Of a DNA stretch of 64,000 bases, positions 1 through 8,678 are shown piece after piece. Source of the DNA: Gemmatimonadota bacterium (GTDB lineage: Bacteria; Gemmatimonadota; Gemmatimonadetes; Gemmatimonadales; Gemmatimonadaceae); the NCBI GenBank assembly GCA_040388625.1, contig JAZKBK010000004.1:372001-436000 (forward strand). Direction: 5' to 3'. Positions within the stretch are counted from its first letter, which is position 1; each line of letters begins with the position of its first letter. Below the pieces are notes generated by a model. It saw only the letters and a list, made by a program, of their open reading frames with translations. It ran no database searches and was not told where the DNA came from. A program made the position numbers and the translations under genes.

Positions 1-312
1 ATTACCGAGAGAATTCTCCGCCGCGCCGTCGACGACGAGAATTACCTCGAAACGCGGATAGTCGAGCCCGAGCAGCATCGCCGCGATCTCGACCGGCGGC
101 AGCGGCGAATGTTGCAGCGAAGCTATGACGGAAATCGGAGGGAGCGCGTCGGTCCCGACCAGTGCATGGAAATATTCGTCGTCGGCCAGCTGCCAGTGCG
201 ACCACAGTTCCGGAACCGCACACATCAGCAGAATGGAATGAAACGAGTTGATGACGAGAAAGAAAATCATGATTGTCATCATCACCACGAACAGAATGCC
301 GGCTATCGTCAT
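1..312 (-). CDS. Glycosyltransferase family 2, N-terminal part (cut by window edge)
   Basis: The first 104 codons are visible; the gene continues past base 1. A membrane segment spans residues 3-30, rich in Ile, Leu, Val and Met. It is followed by PPISVIAS (58-65) and DYPRFEVILVVDGA (84-97). These match the start of a GT-A fold in membrane-anchored GT2 enzymes, where the first beta strand is followed by 'D-Y-P-x-F-E-V-I-V-V-D-G'. Such enzymes move a sugar from a nucleotide-sugar to a glycan or lipid acceptor on the cytoplasmic face of the membrane. The ATG at 310-312 overlaps the TGA of the HEAT-repeat gene, so the two are probably translationally coupled. The substrate cannot be inferred. 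Confidence 0.75.
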   Translation of the reverse strand, partial: MTIAGILFVVMMTIMIFFLVINSFHSILLMCAVPELWSHWQLADDEYFHALVGTDALPPISVIASLQHSPLPPVEIAAMLLGLDYPRFEVILVVDGAAENSLGN

Positions 313-1367
313 CCCGCTGACAACTCCGCGACGCTGGCTTCCGACAGTCCGATCACCAGCATCGCCATGTCGCGCGCATACCTGTCGGCATTGTCGAGCG
401 CTTCTGAAAGCGCCTGCGTCCCGGGAGTGCCCATCGAAGCCAGTGAAAGCCCGGCACGGAATCGGACCCACCAGTTGCTGTCGGTAAGCGCGCGAGACAG
501 CTCCTGCACCGTGCGCTCGTCGGTCGACCCTGACAGCGCACGCGCTGCCTGCGCGCGTACCCGCCAATCCGAGTCGCGAAGCATCGAGAGCAACTTCACC
601 TGAACCGTGTCTCCGGCTCTGCGACGCAGCACGCGCGCCACGGCAACCCGCACTTCGGGATGCGGATGCGTCGAAAGAGTCGCGATGCGCGCCATGCAGT
701 CGGCGTCATCAAGCACGGCCGCAGCGTGGATATACGCATACAGCTTGTGCGGCGGCGCGTCTGCGCGAATCCGCGCGAGCAGCATCGGGCCTGCCAGCGA
801 CTGGTAGCCCCGCAGTACGCTGAGCTGATATGCACGCACCGCTGAAGATGCCGACGAGAGGCCGTCGATGACGGCAGTGAGCAGCTCATCATCGGCGTAG
901 CGATTCAGGCACGTGGTCGCCGCGCTCTGTACTGCAGGGTGGGAATCCGACAGCAACTGCAGGATCGTAGCACGATCTTGCGCGCTCGCGAGAAGCGAGA
1001 GCGTGCGTGCCGCAGCCAGTCGTTTCCACCACATCAGCGAGCGAGCCCCGTCGATCGCCTGACGCACCCACGGCTCCCGGCGCAGCATCTCCACCAGCGC
1101 GTCACGCTCGGCCGGATGTACGCGCTCCAGTCCGAGCCAGACCAGAGCCTGCGCGGTGTCGGCGTTCGATGCACTTCGAAGCGCGGCGAGGACTTCGGGC
1201 GCGCCGAATTCGCCCGACAGCAGCCGTCGTGCATTGCCAGCGCCTTCGTGAGCACCGGTGCCGGCCATGCTAGCGCGCGATCGCCGCGCATAGTCCAACG
1301 CACCCGCCAGCGTGGCCAAACCGACCTGCGAGAGGCCGATCACGACTCCAACGAAGCCGTAGCTCAA
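309..1367 (-). CDS. HEAT-repeat protein with N-terminal membrane segment
   Basis: This 352-residue protein has a hydrophobic N-terminus (about residues 5-24), then alpha-helical HEAT-like repeats from about residue 80 to the end. Repeated patterns such as 'D-S-D-W-R-V-R-A-Q-A-A-R-A-L' and 'D-S-N-W-W-V-R-F-R-A' are visible. HEAT repeats form a protein-binding solenoid, so a scaffold role at the membrane next to the following glycosyltransferase is likely; the partner is unknown. The first in-frame start codon is a TTG at 1367. The in-frame codons above it (to a TGA) look protein-like but contain no ATG, GTG or TTG, so the true start is uncertain. The stop overlaps the glycosyltransferase ATG (ATGA). 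Confidence 0.8.
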   Translation of the reverse strand: MSYGFVGVVIGLSQVGLATLAGALDYARRSRASMAGTGAHEGAGNARRLLSGEFGAPEVLAALRSASNADTAQALVWLGLERVHPAERDALVEMLRREPWVRQAIDGARSLMWWKRLAAARTLSLLASAQDRATILQLLSDSHPAVQSAATTCLNRYADDELLTAVIDGLSSASSAVRAYQLSVLRGYQSLAGPMLLARIRADAPPHKLYAYIHAAAVLDDADCMARIATLSTHPHPEVRVAVARVLRRRAGDTVQVKLLSMLRDSDWRVRAQAARALSGSTDERTVQELSRALTDSNWWVRFRAGLSLASMGTPGTQALSEALDNADRYARDMAMLVIGLSEASVAELSAG

Positions 1368-1479
1368 TTCGAACGACCGTTCGATGAAGTGTTTGAAAAG
1401 AGGCGCTGACCACGCTTTGACATCGGCTCAAATATGCCAGTCGGGGGCAACGGGCGTTACCCCGCGGGGTGACGGAATC

Positions 1480-2685
1480 CTAGTAGCGCGGTAACGACTG
1501 ATCGACGTCGTTGGTCCAGCTTACAATCCCGCCCGCAACGTTGGTCACGTGCGTGAATCCATGCCGTACCAGTTCCTCGGCGGCGCGCATGCTGCGGACG
1601 CCCGCCTTGCAGTACAACACGACTTCGCGCGACCGATCCCAGTCGCGGCTCGCGGCGCCGATAGTTGCGAGGGGTACCAGACGTGCTCCCTCGATACGCG
1701 CGATCGCCCATTCGGCTGGTTCTCTGACATCGACGAGGTCGAAGTCGTCGCCACGCGTGATTCGCGCAGCGAGCTCGGTGGCAGATATCTCTCGAATCAT
1801 CGCTGCTCCATTATTGGAATCGGCGCTTGCGGCTGGCGCGGCGCACGATACGTCGTCGTAGTCGAATGCACGGTCGTCGAGGCTCCGAATCGTCGCGCCG
1901 CCAGCTGCCGCTTCACCGCAGGCGGGACATGCAGGATCGCGGCGGACGGTAATCGAGCGAAATGTCATCCCGAGAGTCTCGATCAGGAGCAGACGTCCCA
2001 CCAGAGAATCACCGACGCCGAGAATCAGCTTGAGCGTTTCCACTGCCTGAATGGTTCCGACCAGGCCGGGCAACACGCCGAGCACTCCCGCTTCGGCACA
2101 ATTCGGAACGAGACCGGCGGGCGGCGGATCACGGAAGAGGCAACGGTAGCATGGTCCGTTCTGCGCTCCGAAGACCGAGGCCTGGCCCTCGAAGCGAAAG
2201 ATGCACCCGAACGCGTTCGGCTTGCCGAGCAATACCGCAGCGTCATTGGTCAGATAGCGCGTTGCGAAGTTGTCAGTTCCATCGACGACGATGTCGAAGT
2301 CGCGTAGAATCTCGAGCGCGTTCATGGCGTCGAATCGCGTATCGAACGGCTCTACATGCACGTGCGGATTCACATCGTGAATACGATCGCGCGCGGAGTC
2401 GAGCTTGGAGCGTCCGACGTCGGACGTACCGTGAAGAATCTGGCGATGAAGATTGGACGCGTCCACGACGTCGAAGTCGACCATGCCGAGTGTGCCGACG
2501 CCCGCCGCGGCGAGATACAGTGCACTGGGCGAGCCCAGACCGCCGGCGCCGATCAGCAGAACACGAGCGTTCTTGATGCGGCGCTGTCCCTCCACGCCGA
2601 TCTCGTCCAGGATGAGATGGCGCGAATAGCGCAGAATCTCTTCCGACCCCAGCGTCGGCAGTGCGTCGTTGCTTGTCATTTCCAC
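1480..2685 (-). CDS. moeZ: MoeB/ThiF-type adenylyltransferase with C-terminal rhodanese domain
   Basis: The E1-like domain (about residues 15-260) has the ATP-binding loop GAGGLGSP (46-53), the acidic DGTDNF segment (135-140) and paired zinc cysteines (C179/C182 and C253/C256). A rhodanese domain (about 297-400) has a persulfide-carrying Cys in YCKAGVRS (C359). Proteins of this MoeZ/MoeBR type adenylate the C-terminal glycine of a MoaD/ThiS-like carrier and sulfurate it for molybdopterin, thiamin or cysteine synthesis. No MoaD or ThiS gene is in the window. The start is GTG at 2685 or ATG at 2679. It lies 23 bases downstream of thrB on the same strand, so co-transcription is likely. Which carrier it serves is open. 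Confidence 0.9.
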   Translation of the reverse strand: MEMTSNDALPTLGSEEILRYSRHLILDEIGVEGQRRIKNARVLLIGAGGLGSPSALYLAAAGVGTLGMVDFDVVDASNLHRQILHGTSDVGRSKLDSARDRIHDVNPHVHVEPFDTRFDAMNALEILRDFDIVVDGTDNFATRYLTNDAAVLLGKPNAFGCIFRFEGQASVFGAQNGPCYRCLFRDPPPAGLVPNCAEAGVLGVLPGLVGTIQAVETLKLILGVGDSLVGRLLLIETLGMTFRSITVRRDPACPACGEAAAGGATIRSLDDRAFDYDDVSCAAPAASADSNNGAAMIREISATELAARITRGDDFDLVDVREPAEWAIARIEGARLVPLATIGAASRDWDRSREVVLYCKAGVRSMRAAEELVRHGFTHVTNVAGGIVSWTNDVDQSLPRY

Positions 2686-2708
2686 GATGACATCCCCGGC
2701 AGTGGTGA

Positions 2709-3683
2709 TCAGGTGCGCACCCTCTCATTGTACAGCTGCGCCGCGCCAATTGTTGCGCCGCGCGGCTCAGCTGCCGTCACAAAGGCATCGGCAATCACGC
2801 CCGCCGATCGCCACGCATGCCGCGCAGCATCGCGAACCTTTTCTGCTACATCGCGGCGCGCAACGGCGACGATCGCCGAGCCGGATCCGCTGAGTGTGGC
2901 GCCGATCGCACCCGCCTCGATCGCCGCGGTCGTGACTACATCGTATCCACCAATCAGCGAACGCCTGAACGGAACGTGCAGCACGTCGTCAAGCGCCGGA
3001 CGAAGGATCGCAGCGTCGGCCGTCTGGAGTCCCGCAATCAACGCAGCTGCGCGGCCGGCGGCGTTCACCGCCACATCGTATGGTACCGTCGCTGGAAGTA
3101 CAGCACGTGCAACCGACGTCCGGACTTCAAAATCGGGTACCAGAAAAACGAACCGCAGCGACGGATGCACCGCAATCGGCGTCGAGCGGTAGCGATGCGG
3201 AGCGGTACGCACGCTGAGCACCGCGCCGCCAAGCGTCGACGGCGCCACGTTGTCCGGGTGACCCTCCAGCGATGCCGCAATATCGATGATTACGGCATGG
3301 TCGAGATCGCCGTCTAGAACCGCATTCGCGAGCAACGCGCCGGAGACCACGGCCGCGGCCGACGATCCCAATCCGCGTGCAACAGGTATGTCGGAGCTCG
3401 CGAATATCTCGACGCCATTCGGCACCGGGCGATCCAGCGCACCGCACGTCGCAACGAACCCGCGCCAGATGAGATCGTCCGTGTCCGCACAATTCAATCG
3501 CGCGAGAGTACCTTCGCGCGTGACCACGACGGGCGACTCGTCCGAGTGGATACGCGCGCCTACTGTCAGCCATCTATCGATTGCCATCCCGACCGCGTCG
3601 AAGCCGGAGCCGAGATTCGAAGTCGATGCGGGAACTCGCACGCTGAATTCGCGTACGCTGAATTCACGCACACGATTCGTCAC
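2709..3683 (-). CDS. thrB: Homoserine kinase
   Basis: This GHMP-family kinase phosphorylates L-homoserine with ATP in threonine synthesis. Visible motifs are VPASTSNLGSGFD near the N-terminus (substrate/fold motif), VARGLGSSAAAVVSG (the glycine/serine-rich phosphate loop) and TLSGSGSAIVAVA near the C-terminus (GHMP motif 3). I place the start at the GTG 3681-3683, which overlaps the TGA of the amidase (GTGA). This gives 324 residues, normal for ThrB; a longer reading frame would run far into the amidase gene. Residues 5-15 contain a duplicated EFSVR caused by a 15-bp tandem repeat. The downstream neighbour is the MoeB-rhodanese gene. Confidence 0.92.
   Translation of the reverse strand: MTNRVREFSVREFSVRVPASTSNLGSGFDAVGMAIDRWLTVGARIHSDESPVVVTREGTLARLNCADTDDLIWRGFVATCGALDRPVPNGVEIFASSDIPVARGLGSSAAAVVSGALLANAVLDGDLDHAVIIDIAASLEGHPDNVAPSTLGGAVLSVRTAPHRYRSTPIAVHPSLRFVFLVPDFEVRTSVARAVLPATVPYDVAVNAAGRAAALIAGLQTADAAILRPALDDVLHVPFRRSLIGGYDVVTTAAIEAGAIGATLSGSGSAIVAVARRDVAEKVRDAARHAWRSAGVIADAFVTAAEPRGATIGAAQLYNERVRT
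3640..3669 (-). repeat. 15-bp tandem duplication inside thrB start region
   Basis: Two copies of a 15-bp unit lie head to tail (3640-3654 and 3655-3669), differing only at their last bases. On the coding strand they give the in-frame duplication REFSV-REFSV just before the conserved VPASTSN motif. The duplication adds five residues to the first beta strand region without breaking the frame. Confidence 0.8.
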
Positions 3684-5335
3684 GTCAATTCGGCAGTAGC
3701 AAGGAATCGTGGAGCACGCCGCACCTTGCTCCTTTGCTCGAATGCATAAGCCAGCTTGAGCAGCATGGGCTCGCTCCACGCGGGACCAAAGAACGAGAGG
3801 CCCACGGGAAGTCCGAACGAATATCCCGCTGGCACGGTGATGTGTGGATAGCCGGCAACGGCCGGAAGCCCGGTCGCGCTGCCACCACCGCGTGGATCTC
3901 CCTTCACCAGGTCGATGAGGTTGGGCGGTCCCTGAGTGGGTGCGGCTATGGCGTCGAGCCGGTATCTGGCGACCGCCGCGTCGATCCCCTGAGCACGCGA
4001 ATGCTCGTGCCCCGATGCAAGTGCGTCGAGATACTTTTTCTCGGTCAGCGGACCGCGTGCCTCGGCGGTCTCGAAGATCTCCTGACCGAAGTACGGCATT
4101 TCCTCCGCACGATGGGCGTTGTTGAAGGCGATGAGATCGGCGAGCGTCTTCATCGGCGATGACGGTCCAAGCGATGCGAGGTACGCGTTGACGTCCGCCT
4201 TGAATTCGTACGACAGAACATCGCCCTCACCGTCACCCGAATTGCCGAGCTCGATCGGATCGATGATGATTGCGCCGGCCGATCGCATGAGCTCTATCGC
4301 TTCGTTCACGATCGCGTCCGTTGCAACGCTGTACCCGAAGTAACGCTTGCGTGGAATTCCGATTCGCGCACCCTTCAAACCGTTCACATCGAGAAACGTC
4401 GTGTAATCGCTGTGGGCGCGACCCGCACTGGGGGCGGTCGCGCTGTCTGCGGAGTCCACTCCGGTAAGTGCGCCGAGCAGGATCGCTGCATCTGTCACGG
4501 TGCGCGCCATCGGCCCCGCGGTGTCCTGCGAATGCGAGATCGGTATTATGCCGGAGCGACTGACCAGGCCCACTGTCGGCTTGAGTCCGACGAGTGATTG
4601 CACGGACGATGGCGACGTTATCGACCCATCGGTCTCCGTGCCGACAGCGACCGCGCACAAACTGGCTGCCGCCGCCGCGCCGGAGCCTGAGCTGGATCCG
4701 GACGGGGTGCGGTCGAGGGCGTACGGATTGTGAGTCTGGCCGCCCATGCCGCTCCAGCCGCTGGACGAATGAGTGGAACGATAATTCGCCCACTCACTCA
4801 GATTCGTCTTGCCCAGTATCACCGCTCCGACAGCGCGGAGCCGCGCCGCGACGAACGAATCACGCAACGGAATCGAGTGCGCAAGCGCGAGCGAGCCGGC
4901 CGCAGTCGTCATGCGGTCGTGCGTTCCGATGTTGTCCTTGATGAGCACTGGAATACCGTGCATCGGACCGCGCACGTGCCCCGATTTACGCTCCGCATCG
5001 AGCGCGGCTGCGATTTCGAGCGCATCCGGATTGAGCTGGAGGACGCTTCGGAGCGCCGGTCCGGTTCGATCGATCTCCGAGATTCGCTTGATGTACATCT
5101 CGCACAGCGCACGAGAAGTGTATCGGCCGGACGTCATCCAACCCTGCAGCTGCGCGATGGTTGCTTCGTCCAGCTCGAACGACGGCGGCGTCTGATGGCG
5201 CGTAAGTACACCGTCGACTACCGGAGAAGCATCCGCGCCAGTGGCCGCGGCAAGTGCGCCGGCGATCCCAACGCCGACGAACGCCCGCCGGCTGAGTTTG
5301 GAGGAAACGCCGTCGTCGGATGATGATGCAGTCAT
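3680..5335 (-). CDS. Tat-exported amidase (amidase signature family)
   Basis: This 551-residue protein has a twin-arginine signal (SRRAFVG at 15-21, then a hydrophobic Ala/Gly stretch to about 37). The amidase-signature domain follows, with a Ser-cisSer-Lys triad: Lys133 in VLIKDN, the cis-Ser in GSSSGSG (about 214) and the nucleophile Ser238 in TETDGSI. Family members hydrolyse amides. The cell-surface location and stand-alone gene argue against a role as the GatA subunit of Glu-tRNA amidotransferase. The TGA overlaps the thrB GTG start, so both are likely on one transcript. No good Shine-Dalgarno precedes the ATG. The substrate is unknown. Confidence 0.88.
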   Translation of the reverse strand: MTASSSDDGVSSKLSRRAFVGVGIAGALAAATGADASPVVDGVLTRHQTPPSFELDEATIAQLQGWMTSGRYTSRALCEMYIKRISEIDRTGPALRSVLQLNPDALEIAAALDAERKSGHVRGPMHGIPVLIKDNIGTHDRMTTAAGSLALAHSIPLRDSFVAARLRAVGAVILGKTNLSEWANYRSTHSSSGWSGMGGQTHNPYALDRTPSGSSSGSGAAAAASLCAVAVGTETDGSITSPSSVQSLVGLKPTVGLVSRSGIIPISHSQDTAGPMARTVTDAAILLGALTGVDSADSATAPSAGRAHSDYTTFLDVNGLKGARIGIPRKRYFGYSVATDAIVNEAIELMRSAGAIIIDPIELGNSGDGEGDVLSYEFKADVNAYLASLGPSSPMKTLADLIAFNNAHRAEEMPYFGQEIFETAEARGPLTEKKYLDALASGHEHSRAQGIDAAVARYRLDAIAAPTQGPPNLIDLVKGDPRGGGSATGLPAVAGYPHITVPAGYSFGLPVGLSFFGPAWSEPMLLKLAYAFEQRSKVRRAPRFLATAELT

Positions 5336-5433
5336 GGGTCGCTATTGAGGAAGCGCAAGCCACATCCCGAGCGCGGGCACGATGGATGCGGTTTTCGGAT
5401 ACTACTATTCTGCCCAAATTCCCGGAGGATGCA

Positions 5434-5661
5434 ATGGCGGACAAGGACAAAGGCGGCAAGGTGAGTCAGGCCGACTCGAGCAAGGAAAACCGTACCGACA
5501 AGGTCAGCGGCCGAAGCTTCGGCCGCGGGATGACATCGCCCGATTCAACGGAAGCTGTCCTCGACGCAAGCACAGGCGAAGTCGATCCCAGAGCGGCAGG
5601 AAGGGGCGCACTACCGCCGGGCGAGAGCGAGCCGAATCGAAAGGACAAGAAGAAAAGCTAG
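5434..5661 (+). CDS. Small hydrophilic protein, unknown function
   Basis: The 75-residue product is rich in Lys, Asp, Glu, Ser and Gly and ends in a KDKKKS tail. There is no hydrophobic segment and it is probably disordered. The ATG at 5434 follows a strong GGAGG ribosome-binding site; the frame is open further upstream to 5320 but that part overlaps the start of the divergent amidase. I recognise no domain. The gene stands alone on the plus strand, with 219 bases of unassigned sequence after it. Confidence 0.6.
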   Translation: MADKDKGGKVSQADSSKENRTDKVSGRSFGRGMTSPDSTEAVLDASTGEVDPRAAGRGALPPGESEPNRKDKKKS

Positions 5662-5880
5662 GGACGAAACCGCACGGGGGACCCGGGCGACATTATACCG
5701 CCAGGTCCTCCAGGGATCCGACGCGGCAGTGACAGCAGCGTCGCGAATGCCGACTCACGAACGCGAGTCGCGGGGTTCATGAAATCGGCGGAGCGTACCT
5801 GCCGTCGGCATCATGGCAACAGTGGTACGCTCCTGGTATGTACGTCCTGTGCGCGCGAAACCACGCGCGCCGCGGCGCGA

Positions 5881-6096
5881 TCAGAATTCGCGCTTGCGCA
5901 TTTCCTTGAAGAACATCTCGCCACGCTCGCGTTCCTTGAGACTCGCCTCGTCGATGGGATCGTCCGCGAGGTTCACGTCGTACTTCTTGCCGAAGCCCTT
6001 GCGCGTTGAAGTCGCTGACGCCGCCTTCGCAGCGTTCTTCTTCACCAGAGCTTCCAGCTGCCGCTTGTCCATTTTCCCGCCGTGTTGAGGAGTCAT
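5881..6096 (-). CDS. Small basic/charged protein, unknown function
   Basis: The product is up to 71 residues, starting either at the ATG 6096 or at an internal ATG at 6072 (MDKRQLEAL). It is dominated by Lys, Arg, Glu and Ala and predicted mostly helical, with the ending EMFFKEMRKREF. There is no signal peptide or known motif. Neither start has a clear Shine-Dalgarno sequence. A GC-rich inverted repeat just downstream of the stop (about 5850-5880) could end the transcript but lacks a T-run. No plausible alternative coding frame covers this stretch. Confidence 0.5.
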   Translation of the reverse strand: MTPQHGGKMDKRQLEALVKKNAAKAASATSTRKGFGKKYDVNLADDPIDEASLKERERGEMFFKEMRKREF

Positions 6097-6229
6097 AGAT
6101 CGATCAGGTCCATCGTCCCATATGACTCATAAATCTAGACGCGGGCAACGCGCAAGGGAGCGCCCCGATACGAGTCCCCGGATGTGACTCGGCCCGGCGA
6201 GCAAGGGGTCACCATGGTATGAGCGAAGG

Positions 6230-7411
6230 TTACTGCACCACCAGGATTCCCACGCTGCCGCCGAACTCATCGGCCGCCACCGGAAGCCCTGGTGCTGGAA
6301 CCCAGCTGCCTGAATCGGCCCGCACCTCCAGACGGTGGCTCCCCTCGTTCAGAGGAATGCGAATCTGCCACTTCCCGGTCGCGGCACGCGTCATCGGGAC
6401 GGGGAGCCATGATGTGAAGTCGCCCATTATGTCCACGGTCCGGGCATTTTCGAGTACGACGCTGATCATGCGCCGGCCATCGTCAGCCACGGCGCTCACC
6501 GACGTCCCCTCCGGCACGGCCGATATCACCGGGGACGCGCGAGCCGCGCCCGACGGTCCCAGCGCGACCCGCAATCCGATGGAAGTGAAAGCAGCACCCA
6601 ACGTACCTCGCGTTGGATCCGCTGGCTGCGCACCTGCGTATCCAACCATCGACACCGGGCCGACGAGCTGTACCGTGGCGACACCCATCGCCCACGCACG
6701 CCGGCCTTTCGACTCGGCCGCGGAGCGAATTCCGCCATCCCCGCCGATCACAACTCTGGCAATGCCGGACCCATCGCTTCCAAATGGTGCGATCTGAGCA
6801 TGAACCGCCGCCTCGCTGTACCTGGTCGACCCGCTCGCGAGCACGGCTGCGTCGGCGCCGATCATCGCCCACCCCGATCGTATGGATGCACCGATCCGTG
6901 CGTGCGAGGTGTTCCGCGTCGAGGCCGCATCCACCCGTCCGACACCCGCGTCGAGCCATCCGGCCGCCGCTCCTGTCGCAGAGGATCTTCCGAGCGTCAA
7001 AGAAGCCTCGCCATATCGGGACGACGCCTCGCCGCGATAGGCGCCGCCGCCTGCATCGGCCCGGATCACCGAGATGTTGCGGCGGTCCGACGACAGCGCG
7101 AACGATCCGTGCATCTCGCCGTAGCCCGACGTGCTGCCCGTCTCGAACCGCGCGAGGTTGGCGGTACCGGCGCCGGCAAACCGGCCGGTCTCACCCCACA
7201 GGGACGAGGCGAGATTCGCGAGTGTCGCGAGTGCATAACCATCAATTTTTATTGATGCGATTCCTCCCTCGAGCACCGCGCCGTTGCTGGCGGGCCGAGG
7301 CGTCAGTTGTGCGGCGAGCGGTTCCGGCGCGCTGACGCCTGCGAGCAATGCAAGCAGCGCAGCCGCGTAAACGCAGCTGCGCACTCCCGCCCGGTTACGC
7401 CGGACGAACAC
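6230..7411 (-). CDS. Exported protein with C-terminal CBM48/AMPK-type glycogen-binding domain
   Basis: The product is 393 residues from a GTG start. It has a signal peptide (about 1-34, ending in EPLAAQ) and a long middle part (about 60-300) rich in Gly, Ser and Ala that looks like beta-strand or barrel material. The C-terminal domain (about 315-393) is of the early-set/CBM48 type; its 'V-D-I-M-G-D-F-T-S-W' resembles the carbohydrate-contact strand 'F-x-G-x-F-N-x-W'. The protein probably sits in the periplasm or outer membrane. It is the last gene of the sigma-factor operon, 20 bases after the 227-residue secreted protein. The bound glycan is unknown. Confidence 0.7.
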   Translation of the reverse strand: MFVRRNRAGVRSCVYAAALLALLAGVSAPEPLAAQLTPRPASNGAVLEGGIASIKIDGYALATLANLASSLWGETGRFAGAGTANLARFETGSTSGYGEMHGSFALSSDRRNISVIRADAGGGAYRGEASSRYGEASLTLGRSSATGAAAGWLDAGVGRVDAASTRNTSHARIGASIRSGWAMIGADAAVLASGSTRYSEAAVHAQIAPFGSDGSGIARVVIGGDGGIRSAAESKGRRAWAMGVATVQLVGPVSMVGYAGAQPADPTRGTLGAAFTSIGLRVALGPSGAARASPVISAVPEGTSVSAVADDGRRMISVVLENARTVDIMGDFTSWLPVPMTRAATGKWQIRIPLNEGSHRLEVRADSGSWVPAPGLPVAADEFGGSVGILVVQ

Positions 7412-7431
7412 AGGCCGGATGGATCGATGTT

Positions 7432-8115
7432 TTATGGCTTCGGCTTGGGCGGCGCGGGTAGGGGCGCAGTCTTGCCGCCAGTGAAGGCCGGCTTGAATGT
7501 GCTCATGGCGTGTGGAGCTGCCTGCGTGCCAGTAATCGCTGTCAACGGTGCAACCCCACCGGCAATATCATGCGATACACTGCGACCGTATGCAAGCAGA
7601 CCGGAATCATCCCGTTGCCTGGCGTTGGCAACGACAGCAACGATCGCCGATTGCGCGGGTGCCCCGTCAACTATCAGCGAGGCCAGCACGGACAGTGGAA
7701 CAACGAGCTGGCGGCCCGGCAACTCCTTGCGCAGCCGAGTGAGGCCGGCCGGCGTCGAGCCCGCACGCAGCGCCGCAACTGCCGCCGCGAGCTCGTTATC
7801 GGATGAAGGGCCGAGAGCGCGACGCGCAATGCCGAGATCGTTCGCAACTCCGCGAACAGCAATCATGATTCTGTTGTCGTCAGCGCCCTTGCTGATCCCT
7901 TCGAGCGCCTTGTCCACGAGTGGCGCAACGGGCAGACCTGCGTGCGCAACCGAGTCAGCGACGGAAGTCATCTGAGCCTTGAGAGAAGCCGACGCTCGGC
8001 CATCGAGCTGTTGCAGCGCAGCAACACCCTGCGCGCCAGCGACGTCGCCAATGCAAACCGCCAGCGCCACGACCGAGAGCGATGCGACAACCGTATCAAT
8101 GAATCTGCTCATCAT
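7432..8115 (-). CDS. Secreted protein of unknown function in the sigma-factor operon
   Basis: The product is 227 residues with a signal peptide (about 1-29, ending AGAQ) and a mature region that is Ala-rich, mostly helical and ends in a Pro/Lys tail (APPKPKP). No known motif was seen. Its ATG overlaps the stop of the CBM48 membrane protein (ATGA at 8112-8115). The stop is 20 bases before the next CBM48 gene, so it is very probably co-expressed with both. The repeated 'A-V-R-G-V-A-N-D-L-G-I-A-R-R-A-L' type helices suggest a structural or binding role rather than an enzyme. Confidence 0.6.
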   Translation of the reverse strand: MMSRFIDTVVASLSVVALAVCIGDVAGAQGVAALQQLDGRASASLKAQMTSVADSVAHAGLPVAPLVDKALEGISKGADDNRIMIAVRGVANDLGIARRALGPSSDNELAAAVAALRAGSTPAGLTRLRKELPGRQLVVPLSVLASLIVDGAPAQSAIVAVVANARQRDDSGLLAYGRSVSHDIAGGVAPLTAITGTQAAPHAMSTFKPAFTGGKTAPLPAPPKPKP

Positions 8116-8678
8116 GCCGATCCCGATCCGGCTACTGTCACCACGGAATTAGTCGCGCCGAAGTCATCACCGGGATCGCGTGGCGCCTGTGGATCCGGAA
8201 CCCAGCGGTGCCCATCAATTACAAATTGATACACATATCGTCCAGCGCCGAGCGGAATGTCGGCGGCCCAGGTGATCTTGTCGATGCGGCGGAGAGGCGT
8301 CGCCGTCGCATTCCATCCGTTGAAGCTTCCAGCGACTGCCACCTGCGACGCACCCGCTGCGACAAGTGTGAAGCGAACCGTGCTGAACGCGGAATGTACG
8401 ACCTTCGCCGGGTGCGCCGGCACCGTGCGATTGACACCGCCGCCGATCATGACGAACGCGATCACTGCGGCGAGTGAGACACCCGCGACCGTGATCGCCG
8501 CAACCGCACGATGGCGTGCGCGACGGTCCGGCCGACCGAATGCACGCTCCCGCTGCACCGCAGCCATCACGCGCGCATCGAATGCATCGGTGTCCACGGC
8601 GATCGGCGTACGAAGCTGAGCAACGAATTGCTGCTCCGCTGCATCCAGCGCCTCTGTGTCGTCCATATCTTCAGCCAT
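8112..8678 (-). CDS. Single-pass membrane protein with CBM48 domain, in the anti-sigma position
   Basis: This 188-residue protein has a cytoplasmic acidic/basic N-terminus (1-58), one transmembrane helix (about 59-82: AVAAITVAGVSLAAVIAFVMI) and an outer CBM48/early-set domain (about 95-188). That domain includes VAVAGSFNGWN, the typical glycan-binding strand. It lies immediately after the ECF sigma gene, where an anti-sigma factor is usual. Its N-terminus lacks the HxxxCxxC zinc motif of common anti-sigma factors. A strong AGGAGG precedes the ATG, and the gene overlaps the sigma stop by 8 bases. I infer a sensor or anti-sigma role; only the domains are directly visible. Confidence 0.75.
   Translation of the reverse strand: MAEDMDDTEALDAAEQQFVAQLRTPIAVDTDAFDARVMAAVQRERAFGRPDRRARHRAVAAITVAGVSLAAVIAFVMIGGGVNRTVPAHPAKVVHSAFSTVRFTLVAAGASQVAVAGSFNGWNATATPLRRIDKITWAADIPLGAGRYVYQFVIDGHRWVPDPQAPRDPGDDFGATNSVVTVAGSGSA

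Noticed and set aside
3684-3779. Longer N-terminus for homoserine kinase
   Set aside because: It would run into the amidase gene; the GTG overlapping the amidase stop gives a normal ThrB length.
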